DNA of 41,227 nucleotides from Fibrobacter succinogenes (GTDB taxonomy: Bacteria > Fibrobacterota > Fibrobacteria > Fibrobacterales > Fibrobacteraceae). The DNA is taken from positions 1 through 41,227 of the forward strand of contig CACXKY010000031.1 in assembly GCA_902768325.1 (NCBI GenBank), in the 5' to 3' direction. Of this stretch, positions 1-7,003 are shown one piece after another. Under the pieces are notes generated by a model, which did not search any database, was not told the origin of the DNA, and saw nothing but the letters and a program-made list of their open reading frames with translations. The position numbers and the translations under genes are program-made. Within the stretch, counting starts at the first letter, position 1; every line of letters begins with the position of its first letter.

Positions 1-120
1 GCACCTATGCTTGACGTCTCGCTCTGAAAGACCCACAATTCTTGATATGGACCTAGGATTTACGCCTTCCTTGCATAAATCAAAGGCTTTTTGCCATTCA
101 GCTTCTTTATAGTGATTCAT
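1..120 (-). CDS. Partial helix-turn-helix protein, probable IS3-family transposase OrfA N terminus
   Basis: Only the first 40 codons are present, from an ATG at 120 running off the left edge. The start is supported by a purine-rich AGGA four to five bases upstream on the minus strand. Residues 9-37 contain a plausible helix-turn-helix (ISRIVGLSERDVKHRC near the end), as in the N-terminal DNA-binding region of IS3-family OrfA proteins. The palindrome and IS-like terminus directly upstream agree with a transposase. With so little sequence it could also be another small HTH protein, so the family is an inference from context. Confidence 0.5.
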   Translation of the reverse strand, partial: MNHYKEAEWQKAFDLCKEGVNPRSISRIVGLSERDVKHRC

Positions 121-127
121 AAATCCT

Positions 128-149
128 CAAAAGTTGTGTCCAACTTTTG
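128..149. repeat. Perfect 9-bp inverted repeat at the IS end
   Basis: CAAAAGTTG (128-136) and CAACTTTTG (141-149) are perfect inverted copies separated by TGTC. The element overlaps the presumed IS terminus and lies eight bases outside the start codon of the partial HTH gene. It could be part of the transposase binding site or of the promoter of that gene. Confidence 0.7.
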
Positions 150-165
150 GGGTTCACATCACGCC

Positions 166-182
166 TAGGGGGCCACCCCCTA
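166..182. repeat. GC-rich 7-bp inverted repeat
   Basis: TAGGGGG (166-172) and CCCCCTA (176-182) are perfect inverted copies around a 3-nt loop. The repeat sits just outside the IS-like end and about 100 nt before the GLUG lipoprotein gene. No poly-T tract follows on either strand, so it is not an obvious terminator. Its role is unknown. Confidence 0.6.
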
Positions 183-281
183 AAACCCCCGTGTCCTCGC
201 TCACGTAGGATTTGTGAAGGGGCTTTTTTTTCAAAAAAGAATATATTTTCAAAAGACAGATTCTTTTGTTGGGAAATTCGT

Positions 282-1910
282 ATGTCTAGATGGTTTATTT
301 GCTTGGGAATAGCCTCAATAATGGCTGCTTGTTCGCAGACAGTATCTGCTAGTGATGACAATGAAGAGTCTTCTGAGCTTTCAAGTTCTTCGCAGAAGAA
401 GAAAAGTTCTAGCAGTGAATCTTCCGACAAGAAATCTAGCGCTAAGGAAAGCGACTCCAAAAGTTCTAGTAGCAAAGGCAAGAACTCATCTAGCAGCTCT
501 GCTGAAAAAATGGATGAAGATTGCGTCGGAGAACCGGGTAACCCGTGGGACGGAACGACAGCCAAGGATTTTGCCTGTGGTGCTGGAACCAAACTCAGTC
601 CCTACATTATTTTGACCGCGGAACAGTTGGCAAAACTGTCTTTTGTTGTTGGTTCAAATGACTCCGATTATCAAGGCAAATATTATAAGCTCGGTGCAGA
701 CATCTATCTTAATGAGGAAGATATTATTGACGACAAGGGTGCTCTCGTTGCAGATTCCACAAAACTTCATAAATGGACGCCCATCGGCAATTCAAGTGTA
801 GCGTTCACGGGCAACTTCGATGGCAATAACCATACCGTGAGTGGCATGTTTGTCAATACAACCAGTACGCACAACGGATTGTTCGGGAATAGTAGTGGAA
901 CTGTACAGAATGTATCTCTCGAAAATTCCTGGGTGAGTGGAGGAAAATTCACAGGAGGCTTAGTTGGATACAATACCGGTACTGTAGAAAAATTGACAAA
1001 CTTGGCAAGTGTCTCTGGAAAGGAAGAATGTGTCGGTGGTGTTGTGGGGGATTCTTATCAAAAAAATTATTCCTCAAATTCAGTTATAAAAAATGTTGTA
1101 AATAAAGGAATCGTTAGCGGTAGTTCCAAAGTTGGAGGTGTCGCAGGATGCGCTGCCAGCGTGACTTTAGATGACGCTGAAAATTTTTCTCCTATAGATG
1201 GAGTCGGTTTTGTGGGAGGTGTTGTTGGGATTATCGGAAGTTCCTCAAGAAATGAATTTAAAAACTTAAAAAACAATGGAAAAATTACAGCAAAACACTT
1301 TGTTGGTGGAATTTCTGGACTTTGCGGAGGGAATGCGTCATATAGCAAAGAAAGCAGTTCTTATTCTTGTATAGAGGCTTATAAATGTGGCTCTTTTTCT
1401 AATGCATACAATCAAGGAACAGTTGCAGGAAAAAGGTATGTTGGTGGTATTTCTGGCGTGGCGTGCTCGGGAACCATTTCATTGCTTGGCAACGTTGCTG
1501 ATATTGAAGGTGAATATGGGACCGCGGGTGTAGTTGGTTCTGCGTCATATGTTACATCAAAGAATTTGTACAATAGAGGAAATATTCATGGTGGTGATTT
1601 TGTTGGTGGAATCTTCTCTTATAATAAAGAAGGCGTCACCAGCGCGGCCTACAGCACCGGCAAGGTTGATGGTGATTCTTTAGTTGGCCTGATGATTGGT
1701 TATAACTACAATACGACCATGGCTGATTACTATTACCTTGAGCAAGATGAACAGGAACCTTTCGGCCTCAATAACGGTGGCGGAGTCGCCACTCCTAAAG
1801 CTGCAAAAGAAATGCAGTCGAAAGACTTTGCCGAGCTCCTCGGTGACGAGTTTGTCTACGATTCCGGCTTAAATGACGGATTCCCTGTTCTGAAATGGGA
1901 AAAAGAATAG
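282..1910 (+). CDS. GLUG-repeat surface lipoprotein with Ser-rich linker
   Basis: This encodes 542 residues of a predicted exported lipoprotein. The reading frame is open from 147, but the ATG at 282 gives a proper lipoprotein signal (hydrophobic stretch, then MAAC with Cys17). A linker of serine, lysine and acidic residues spans roughly residues 25-75. After it comes the lead strand typical of GLUG proteins (SPYIILTAEQLAKLS) and about ten GLUG-like repeats such as GGLVGYNTGTV, GGVVGD, GGVAGC, GGISGL and GGISGV, which are expected to form a right-handed beta-helix or solenoid. The family occurs in surface and adhesin-like proteins; the ligand here is unknown. Base composition is visibly more AT-rich than in the large genes at 7004-13996, and the gene adjoins an IS end, so recent acquisition or rapid evolution is possible. 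The upstream GGGA is only a weak ribosome site. Confidence 0.85.
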   Translation: MSRWFICLGIASIMAACSQTVSASDDNEESSELSSSSQKKKSSSSESSDKKSSAKESDSKSSSSKGKNSSSSSAEKMDEDCVGEPGNPWDGTTAKDFACGAGTKLSPYIILTAEQLAKLSFVVGSNDSDYQGKYYKLGADIYLNEEDIIDDKGALVADSTKLHKWTPIGNSSVAFTGNFDGNNHTVSGMFVNTTSTHNGLFGNSSGTVQNVSLENSWVSGGKFTGGLVGYNTGTVEKLTNLASVSGKEECVGGVVGDSYQKNYSSNSVIKNVVNKGIVSGSSKVGGVAGCAASVTLDDAENFSPIDGVGFVGGVVGIIGSSSRNEFKNLKNNGKITAKHFVGGISGLCGGNASYSKESSSYSCIEAYKCGSFSNAYNQGTVAGKRYVGGISGVACSGTISLLGNVADIEGEYGTAGVVGSASYVTSKNLYNRGNIHGGDFVGGIFSYNKEGVTSAAYSTGKVDGDSLVGLMIGYNYNTTMADYYYLEQDEQEPFGLNNGGGVATPKAAKEMQSKDFAELLGDEFVYDSGLNDGFPVLKWEKE

Positions 1911-1976
1911 CCGGCCTGTCGCTCGGGCTATTGCACAACTAGGCGGAATAATGTAGTTTGAACAGGAGGTTCTTTT

Positions 1977-4025
1977 ATGCGAAAACTCCAGGTTTACTCA
2001 GTTGCGTTCGTGGCGGCCCTGGGCTTGGCTGCCTGCGGTGACGACGATAGCGACTTTAGCGCGCTCCCAGAGAAACAGCCCGACAATGCTGTCCTGTCCA
2101 TCGACGACCTGAGCAACTGTACCTCCAAGAAGGAGGGCAACCTCGAGTTTGTCAAGGACACTCCCTATGTCTGTGCTGAATCCGACGGCAAGTACAAATG
2201 GATTCAGGTTTCCCAGACAGAGGACGAGCCGGAGGACTTCAAGGTCTGCAATAAAAAAAGGGAAGGACAGTACGCCCTTGCGTCCAAGGAAGACATCCTT
2301 TACACCTGTTCCGACGAAGAGTGGATTCCTGTGGGCGGCGTGTCTTCCAGCAGCGGCAAGTCCAGTTCTAGCAGCGAGAACGCTGGCTCCAGCAGTTCCG
2401 CGAAATCTTCTGATAGCGGTAAGGATGCGAAAAGTTCCAGCAGCGCGACATCCAGCAGTGGCAAGGACGCGAAAAGTTCCAGCGAGTCCTCCAGCAGTGT
2501 GTCTTCTAGCAGCGGCAAGTCCAGTTCTAGTGGCCCTTCGACCAGCTCAGGGACCTTTGAACAAAGTAGCTCCAGCAGTGTATCGTCCAGCAGCGCGGCT
2601 TCTAGCAGCGGAACTTCCAGTAGCGAAGAACGCAGTTCTTCGAGCATTCCGTCGTCGTTCGGCGTGGGCGATGACAGAAGCGTTTACGATGCCAAAAACA
2701 ACACCCTGACGGACTACCGCGACGGCCAGGTTTATAGGACTGTAACGATTGGCGAACAGACCTGGATGGCACGGAACCTGAACTACGCTTACTTGGTGGC
2801 CTCAGATTCCCTTGACTCCATCAGCGTCTGTTATAAAGGAGATTCCTCCTACTGCTCCTGGTACGGTCGCCTTTACACCTGGGCTGCCGCGATGGACAGT
2901 GCTGCCATATTTTCTGATAATGGCAAGGGCTGTGGCAATGGTAAGAGCTGTTACCCGACATATCCTGTGCGGGGGGCTTGCCCTAAGGATTGGCATCTGC
3001 CTACGCAATACGAGTGGACCAGATTGATTGAGGAAGTCGGAGATGAATCTGAAGCGGGTAGATTGCTCAAGTCCACCAAAAGTTGGTTTATTGATAAAGA
3101 AGGGACGGATGCCTATGAGTTTTCTGTGCTCCCTGCGGGCAGAAGCTCCATGGGTGTGGCCTCCCGTGTGGCGTATACGGAAAGGTCTAGCCAAGCGTAC
3201 TTCTGGACTGCTACAGAGTGCGGTTCCGGTAATGATGCGTACGGCATATCTTTTTATTCCGCCGACATAGTCATGAAAAATTACTCCTTCTTCAAATACG
3301 AAGGATATTCCGTCCGTTGTGTTAAGGATGTTGTCCCTTCATCTTCTAGCGCTACGCCGAAATCAAGCAGTCGCATGGTAATTGAGTCCAGCAGTAGCGT
3401 CAATCAGGCGGTTGTTGACCCTTCGACGGTGGTGACGGGAACCATGACTGACGAGCGTGATGGTCAGACCTACGGGACTGTGACGATTGGTGAACAGACC
3501 TGGATGGCGGAAAACTTGAAGTTCTCTTACAAGGCGGACCCGGATTCCCGTGATTCCAGCAATTTCTGTTTTAGTCATTCGGGTGATTGTATCAAGTATG
3601 GTCGCTATTACACCTGGGCTTCCGCGATGGACAGTGCGGGTGTATGGAGTTCGGATGGCAAGGGCTGCGGTATCAAAGAGTTATGTACGCCAACCTTGCC
3701 TGTCCAGGGTGTTTGTCCTAGCGGATGGCATTTACCTAGCAACTATGATTGGCAGGTCTTCTTAAGGGCGGTCGGCGGATCCCCAAGAAAAGTCAGTGTG
3801 TCACTTTACTGGAAAAGTGAGTTTGGAACGAATGAATATAGGTTCTATGCGCGTCCTGGAGGGCTCCTGTCTGGAGATCGAACTTATATGTTTGAAGGCT
3901 CGGGCGCTTATTTCTGGAGTTCTGCAGGGTTCTATTTGCACATTGACGTCGGCAACACCATGTTCTTGTATCAAAGTGATGGCAAGGAAAATGTAGCGTA
4001 TAACGTCCGTTGCATAAAGGACTAA
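1977..4025 (+). CDS. FISUMP-domain lipoprotein with two FISUMP domains
   Basis: This is a 682-residue predicted lipoprotein. A strong AGGAGG lies seven bases before the ATG, and the signal ends in LAAC with Cys20. Residues about 45-120 hold two short Cys-containing modules of similar pattern (C..KKEG...V....YVC...W and C.KKREG......YTC...W). A poly-serine linker follows (about 122-230). Two FISUMP domains come next, at about 243-450 and 490-682. Each begins DGQ.Y.TVTIGEQTWMA.NL and carries the conserved WYGRLYTWA/KYGRYYTWA, CP.GWHLP and W.... VRC.KD blocks. A second Ser-rich linker (about 452-480) separates them. FISUMP is abundant in Fibrobacter and also occurs in Bacteroidota; its function is not established, though it is usually on the surface. 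The GLUG lipoprotein gene ends 66 bases upstream, and the two could be co-expressed. Confidence 0.92.
   Translation: MRKLQVYSVAFVAALGLAACGDDDSDFSALPEKQPDNAVLSIDDLSNCTSKKEGNLEFVKDTPYVCAESDGKYKWIQVSQTEDEPEDFKVCNKKREGQYALASKEDILYTCSDEEWIPVGGVSSSSGKSSSSSENAGSSSSAKSSDSGKDAKSSSSATSSSGKDAKSSSESSSSVSSSSGKSSSSGPSTSSGTFEQSSSSSVSSSSAASSSGTSSSEERSSSSIPSSFGVGDDRSVYDAKNNTLTDYRDGQVYRTVTIGEQTWMARNLNYAYLVASDSLDSISVCYKGDSSYCSWYGRLYTWAAAMDSAAIFSDNGKGCGNGKSCYPTYPVRGACPKDWHLPTQYEWTRLIEEVGDESEAGRLLKSTKSWFIDKEGTDAYEFSVLPAGRSSMGVASRVAYTERSSQAYFWTATECGSGNDAYGISFYSADIVMKNYSFFKYEGYSVRCVKDVVPSSSSATPKSSSRMVIESSSSVNQAVVDPSTVVTGTMTDERDGQTYGTVTIGEQTWMAENLKFSYKADPDSRDSSNFCFSHSGDCIKYGRYYTWASAMDSAGVWSSDGKGCGIKELCTPTLPVQGVCPSGWHLPSNYDWQVFLRAVGGSPRKVSVSLYWKSEFGTNEYRFYARPGGLLSGDRTYMFEGSGAYFWSSAGFYLHIDVGNTMFLYQSDGKENVAYNVRCIKD
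2336..2660 (+). repeat. Serine-codon repeat tract encoding the poly-Ser linker
   Basis: The DNA here is a degenerate tandem of serine codons mixing AGC, TCC, TCT and AGT. It includes a near-identical segment of about 23 bp (AGCAGCGGCAAGTCCAGTTC plus a few bases) at about 2349 and again at about 2508. Mixed codon use keeps the DNA from being a simple short tandem repeat. Similar tracts occur at about 11100-11570 and 39490-39690. Confidence 0.7.
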
Positions 4026-4100
4026 AAGCATAGAGCGGGGAATTGGATTACTCGGGTCCGGTCCTTTCCTATACTCGGTGAAATGGAAAAGGGACGACTT

Positions 4101-4132
4101 GGCTTCGGGCCCTCGCTACGCGAGCCGAAGCC
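4101..4132. repeat. Nested hairpin (8-bp outer, 5-bp inner stem)
   Basis: GGCTTCGG (4101-4108) pairs with CCGAAGCC (4125-4132). Inside it CTCGC (4112-4116) pairs with GCGAG (4120-4124) around a TAC loop, leaving only a 3-nt bulge on one side. The structure is GC-rich and would be stable as RNA or as a cruciform. Confidence 0.75.
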
Positions 4133-4144
4133 TCGCCCTGCGGG

Positions 4145-4164
4145 CTTGAGGCTTACGCCTCAAG
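4145..4164. repeat. Perfect 8-bp inverted repeat
   Basis: CTTGAGGC (4145-4152) and GCCTCAAG (4157-4164) form a perfect hairpin with a TTAC loop. It begins 12 nt after the nested hairpin at 4101-4132 and ends two bases before the next inverted repeat. Confidence 0.8.
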
Positions 4165-4166
4165 TG

Positions 4167-4215
4167 CTGAAATTTTTCAGTTATGCTCACGATGTTCGCA
4201 TGTGAAAAATTTCAG
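4167..4215. repeat. Perfect 13-bp inverted repeat with 23-nt spacer
   Basis: CTGAAATTTTTCA (4167-4179) and TGAAAAATTTCAG (4203-4215) are exact inverted copies. The spacer is 23 nt. The arms are AT-rich, unlike the two GC-rich hairpins before it, which suggests a protein-binding or mobile-element origin more than a terminator. No transposase gene lies between the arms. Confidence 0.8.
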
Positions 4216-4227
4216 TCGCACCCTCTT

Positions 4228-4254
4228 CTCGGGCCCGAGTCCCTTTTTATCCCG
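4228..4254 (+). repeat. 12-bp palindrome and tRNA-Gly 3'-half-like fragment
   Basis: CTCGGGCCCGAG (4228-4239) is a perfect palindrome. The segment 4231-4247 matches the T-arm and acceptor side of the neighbouring tRNA-Gly gene at 16 of 17 positions, but on the opposite strand. It could be a fragment left by an inversion or duplication, or a sequence that pairs with the tRNA precursor. Confidence 0.6.
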
Positions 4255-4256
4255 AT

Positions 4257-4292
4257 GCACAAAAAAAGAAAGAACCACTTTGAAGTGGTTCT
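4257..4292 (-). terminator. Rho-independent terminator of tRNA-Gly
   Basis: AGAACCACTT (4271-4280) and AAGTGGTTCT (4283-4292) form a perfect 10-bp stem. On the minus strand it is followed by TTCTTTTTTT. It begins 12 bases after the tRNA 3' end. T-rich sequence also lies on the other side, so it may act in both directions. Confidence 0.85.
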
Positions 4293-4303
4293 CTCTTTTT
4301 TAG

Positions 4304-4376
<73 letters not shown>

Positions 4377-4399
4377 GAGGTGAGCACAATTATAGAATA

Positions 4400-5485
4400 T
4401 TAATTCAGGTCTGTCAAGGGTCTTTGCAGAGAAAAAATCAAAATTTCTTTCTTTTTTCCCCGAAGTTCGAAAAATCCTTCCTTTTTACTCATGTAACCGT
4501 GGGGAAAAGGCTTGGGAAGGATAGTAAACAGGTCTTCGGAGATCAGAAATTCCTGCCCCAGCTTGGTACAGAGGTTCTGTATCCTGGAGGTCGTATTCAG
4601 CACGTCCCCGTGGTAAGCCATTTCGCTCCCGAAGTTGCCGACCTCGGTGGAAATCACCTTGCCGCAGTGCGCCCCCGCCTTGAAACTCGGGACAATCCCG
4701 TAGCGCTTGAGGAAGCGCTTCTTTGTCTTCTCGAGGCACTCGCAGAAGTCGAAGAACAGGTTCACGGGGCGCGCCTTGCGCGTGCATTTGGACGTCTTCC
4801 ACGTGATAAAGACTCCGTCGCCGGCGATCTGGTATATTTCTCCGAGGTTCTCTTCGCAGCAGTTGGACAAGAGCTTGTAGTAATCCTTCATGAACTTGCT
4901 GTAGGTGACATGTCCCAGGTCTTCGGCGATGGCCGTGGAGCGGCGCATGTCGATGAACATGAATACAAGGTCTTCCTCGATGGGGTCCTGGAATTTCCCG
5001 AGCATGGTATTCACGAAAACGCGTGTGCCGAACTTCTTGTGGACACTGCGGATGAACGTGATGAGGTGCGCGCAGAAGAGCAGCAAGAAAAGCTGGACGT
5101 GTGTATGCGGGTTCGCGAAGGCGTTGACGACGTCGTGCATCCCTTCTTCTGTAAGGAGTCCCGCGTTTGCGCGGTCTCCCCAGAGCAAGACGCAGAGGGT
5201 GAAGCTGGTGCCGATGAGCGTGATGTAGAAAGCCGAACGGACTAGCAGGGCAATCCATGCCGAGCGCAGGTTCAGGTCGTCTTGAAGGATGACGATGTCG
5301 TAGATGCCGTGGGACAGCCCGACGAAAATCCCGAGCTGCAGCGCAAACAGCAGCGAACCCAAGTCCACGCCGGAACTGCTGCCATACTGTACAAGTAGGG
5401 CAAGTCCGAGGGTCGTTACAATCCAGCTGCAGAGGTAATAACAGATGGCCTTGAACTTTCGAGCTGTCAGCCTAGTCATAGCCAT
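4400..5485 (-). CDS. Membrane-bound class III adenylate/guanylate cyclase
   Basis: This 361-residue protein is predicted to make a cyclic nucleotide from ATP or GTP. Four hydrophobic helices occupy about residues 14-35, 43-66, 76-103 and 128-148. The class III catalytic domain follows (about 170-330). The metal-binding aspartates are visible in FID179M and AGD223G, and the transition-state Asn297 and Arg301 in LNTTSR. The base-selecting positions are not the classical Lys/Asp pair: Gln219 stands where the Lys usually is and Ala290 where Asp or Cys is expected, so substrate preference cannot be assigned. No periplasmic sensor domain is visible. A small membrane-protein gene ends six bases upstream, so the two are probably one operon. 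The start has no clear Shine-Dalgarno site; the Met two codons later is possible. Confidence 0.88.
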   Translation of the reverse strand: MAMTRLTARKFKAICYYLCSWIVTTLGLALLVQYGSSSGVDLGSLLFALQLGIFVGLSHGIYDIVILQDDLNLRSAWIALLVRSAFYITLIGTSFTLCVLLWGDRANAGLLTEEGMHDVVNAFANPHTHVQLFLLLFCAHLITFIRSVHKKFGTRVFVNTMLGKFQDPIEEDLVFMFIDMRRSTAIAEDLGHVTYSKFMKDYYKLLSNCCEENLGEIYQIAGDGVFITWKTSKCTRKARPVNLFFDFCECLEKTKKRFLKRYGIVPSFKAGAHCGKVISTEVGNFGSEMAYHGDVLNTTSRIQNLCTKLGQEFLISEDLFTILPKPFPHGYMSKKEGFFELRGKKKEILIFSLQRPLTDLN

Positions 5486-5491
5486 AGGGGG

Positions 5492-5671
5492 TCAATGGAT
5501 GAATAGCGGGAGGGACCATATCATTAGGACAAGGAAAATATCTTTATAGGAATCTTCGAGGAGCAGGAAGGAGGCGAGAAAGAAGATGGTCGTGCAAATC
5601 GCCAAAAACAGGAACAGCGGGAGGCGCTTCCTGAGATTCTTTTTGATTTTCTGGCGTTTTTCGGTATCCAT
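5492..5671 (-). CDS. Small membrane protein upstream of the cyclase (59 residues)
   Basis: The minus strand from an ATG at 5671 encodes 59 residues: a very basic N terminus (MDTEKRQKIKKNLRKRLP) and then two hydrophobic helices joined by a short acidic turn (LLEDSYKD). The stop overlaps the leader of the cyclase gene, six bases before its ATG, which suggests translational coupling. The family is not recognised. The basic N terminus followed by helices fits a cytoplasmic-in topology. Upstream lies TATATCAA, a weak promoter-like box, and no strong ribosome site. A role as partner or regulator of the membrane cyclase is an inference from position only. Confidence 0.6.
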   Translation of the reverse strand: MDTEKRQKIKKNLRKRLPLFLFLAICTTIFFLASFLLLEDSYKDIFLVLMIWSLPLFIH

Positions 5672-5737
5672 GGTATTGATATAAATTAAAATTTTCTTAT
5701 TTTCTTAAAAAAAGCGTGAGCTAAAGCAACAAAAACA

Positions 5738-6892
5738 ATGCTCGGAATGTACGTCCATGTCCCTTTTTGCGGAAAAATCTGCGATTATTGCGATTTTTCG
5801 GCAATAAGTGTGCCCGAGCGTTACTACTTGGAATATTTGGATTTGGTTTCGGAGGAAATCCGGACGTTCGCGGAACGCTGCCCCGGGGCCTTTGAAAAAG
5901 TCGACACGCTCTACGTGGGCGGGGGTACTCCGTCCGTGCTTTCGCCGGAACAGCTTTCGCGGCTTTTCGGGATGTTTCAATCTGTAGGCGTGCCGTTAAA
6001 AAAGCTCCGGGAAACTACCGTAGAATTCAATCCCGAATCGTGCGATGTCGAGCGCGTTTCCGCCGTGCGTGAACACGGCGCAACTCGCGTCAGCCTTGGC
6101 ATCCAGACGTTTGACGGGAATTTGTTGGACCGCATTGGACGTAGCCACCGCGCGGGTACGGGTGAAGCCGCCCTCGACATGCTGTTGCACCTTCCGGGGC
6201 TTCGCGTCAGTGCCGACCTCATGTTCAATCTGCCGGGCCAGACTGTTGAAGGATTCCTGCAAGATATCGAGAAGCTCGTCGCGTTCGGCCCGGGCCATAT
6301 CAGCTTTTACGGACTGAAGGTGGATCCCGAAACGCGCCTCGGCCACCGTATCGCCCGTGGGGATGACTCCGTTGACGAAGACCTTTACGCCCCCATGTAC
6401 CGCTCCGGCGTGGAACTTCTTGAACGTCATGGATTTACGCGTTACGAGACGTCGAATTTCGCGCGGGCGGGGGAGGAAAGCCTCCATAATTTAAATTATT
6501 GGCGCCGCGGTGAATACCTTGCCTTCGGTCCGGGCGCGCACGGCTTTTGGGGCGGAGTCCGCTTCCATGCGCCCGAAAAGTACGCCCCCTGGCGCAACTA
6601 CGTGAAGTCCGGCTGTTTGAAAGAATTTCTTTACCTCGATCCGGTCGGACCGGAAGAGGAATTGGCTGAAATAATCCAGCTTTCGTTCAGGACGAAGGAG
6701 GGTCTCGACCTCGCAGACCTCCATAAATGCGGCAAGACCATTCCCGATGCGGTCGTCTCCCAGTGGGAAAAAAAGGGCTTTTTGACGCAGAATAACGGGC
6801 GTTTGGCTCTTTCCGGGGACGGCTGGCTGTTCATGGACCGGGTCGTCGAAGACCTCTACTGCAACTGCATTCCTTATTCCAACTTGGAATAA
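5738..6892 (+). CDS. hemW: HemW-type radical SAM protein
   Basis: This is a 384-residue member of the HemW / oxygen-independent coproporphyrinogen oxidase-like family. HemW proteins bind haem and are thought to act as haem chaperones; they lack the oxidase activity of HemN. The radical-SAM cluster motif CxxxCxxC is at Cys11, Cys15 and Cys18 (PFCGKICDYCDF). It is followed by YVGGGTPS, EFNPES and SLGIQTFD, and by the HNLNYW...YLAFGPGAHGF block typical of HemW. The short N terminus, starting almost directly at MYVHVPFC, is that of HemW and not the longer HemN. It is transcribed divergently from the cyclase operon. The ribosome site is weak, and the Met at 5747 is an alternative start. No other haem gene is present nearby. 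Confidence 0.92.
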   Translation: MLGMYVHVPFCGKICDYCDFSAISVPERYYLEYLDLVSEEIRTFAERCPGAFEKVDTLYVGGGTPSVLSPEQLSRLFGMFQSVGVPLKKLRETTVEFNPESCDVERVSAVREHGATRVSLGIQTFDGNLLDRIGRSHRAGTGEAALDMLLHLPGLRVSADLMFNLPGQTVEGFLQDIEKLVAFGPGHISFYGLKVDPETRLGHRIARGDDSVDEDLYAPMYRSGVELLERHGFTRYETSNFARAGEESLHNLNYWRRGEYLAFGPGAHGFWGGVRFHAPEKYAPWRNYVKSGCLKEFLYLDPVGPEEELAEIIQLSFRTKEGLDLADLHKCGKTIPDAVVSQWEKKGFLTQNNGRLALSGDGWLFMDRVVEDLYCNCIPYSNLE

Positions 6893-6947
6893 GCCGTTTT
6901 GAAAGCCTATCTAGGCGGCCAAATCGTCCATTGGGCAAAAAAAAAGA

Positions 6948-6955
6948 TACATTTA
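6948..6955 (+). promoter_or_regulatory. TAnnTTT promoter-like box before the large surface-protein operon
   Basis: TACATTTA lies 48 bases before the ATG at 7004, and an A-rich run (6937-6945) precedes it. It resembles the -7 box TAnnTTTG of Bacteroidota promoters. No well-placed TTG is present upstream. Candidate only. Confidence 0.3.
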
Positions 6956-7003
6956 ACTATATAATTGCTCTCCAAGCAATGTTTTTTGCGTATTGAGGTG
7001 CCT

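Larger units (their letters stand above)
1..158 (-). mobile_element. Terminal part of an IS3-like insertion sequence, cut by the window edge
   Basis: The minus strand from about position 158 begins TGTGAACCCCAAAAGTTGG, which resembles the terminal inverted repeats of IS3-family (IS150-like) elements, where a CCCCAAAAGTTGGACA core is common. About 38 nt further in, an open reading frame starts that looks like the helix-turn-helix N terminus of an OrfA transposase subunit. The rest of the element lies outside the window, so neither the second end nor a target duplication can be checked. The exact boundary (156 or 158) is inferred from the usual TG...CA termini. Confidence 0.5.
4026..4256. other. 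Gene-free region rich in inverted repeats
   Basis: No convincing coding region was found between the FISUMP gene and the tRNA terminator. The stretch is dense in palindromes, listed separately, and contains a segment complementary to the 3' half of the downstream tRNA-Gly. None of the hairpins is followed by a clean poly-T run on the plus strand, so which of them ends FISUMP transcription is unclear. Confidence 0.6.

Noticed and set aside
4230..4254. Second tRNA gene in the plus strand near 4230
   Set aside because: Only the T-arm and part of the acceptor resemble a tRNA; no D-arm or anticodon arm can be folded upstream.
4424..5245. 273-codon plus-strand frame over the cyclase
   Set aside because: It lies antisense to a clear class III cyclase and shows no recognisable motif.
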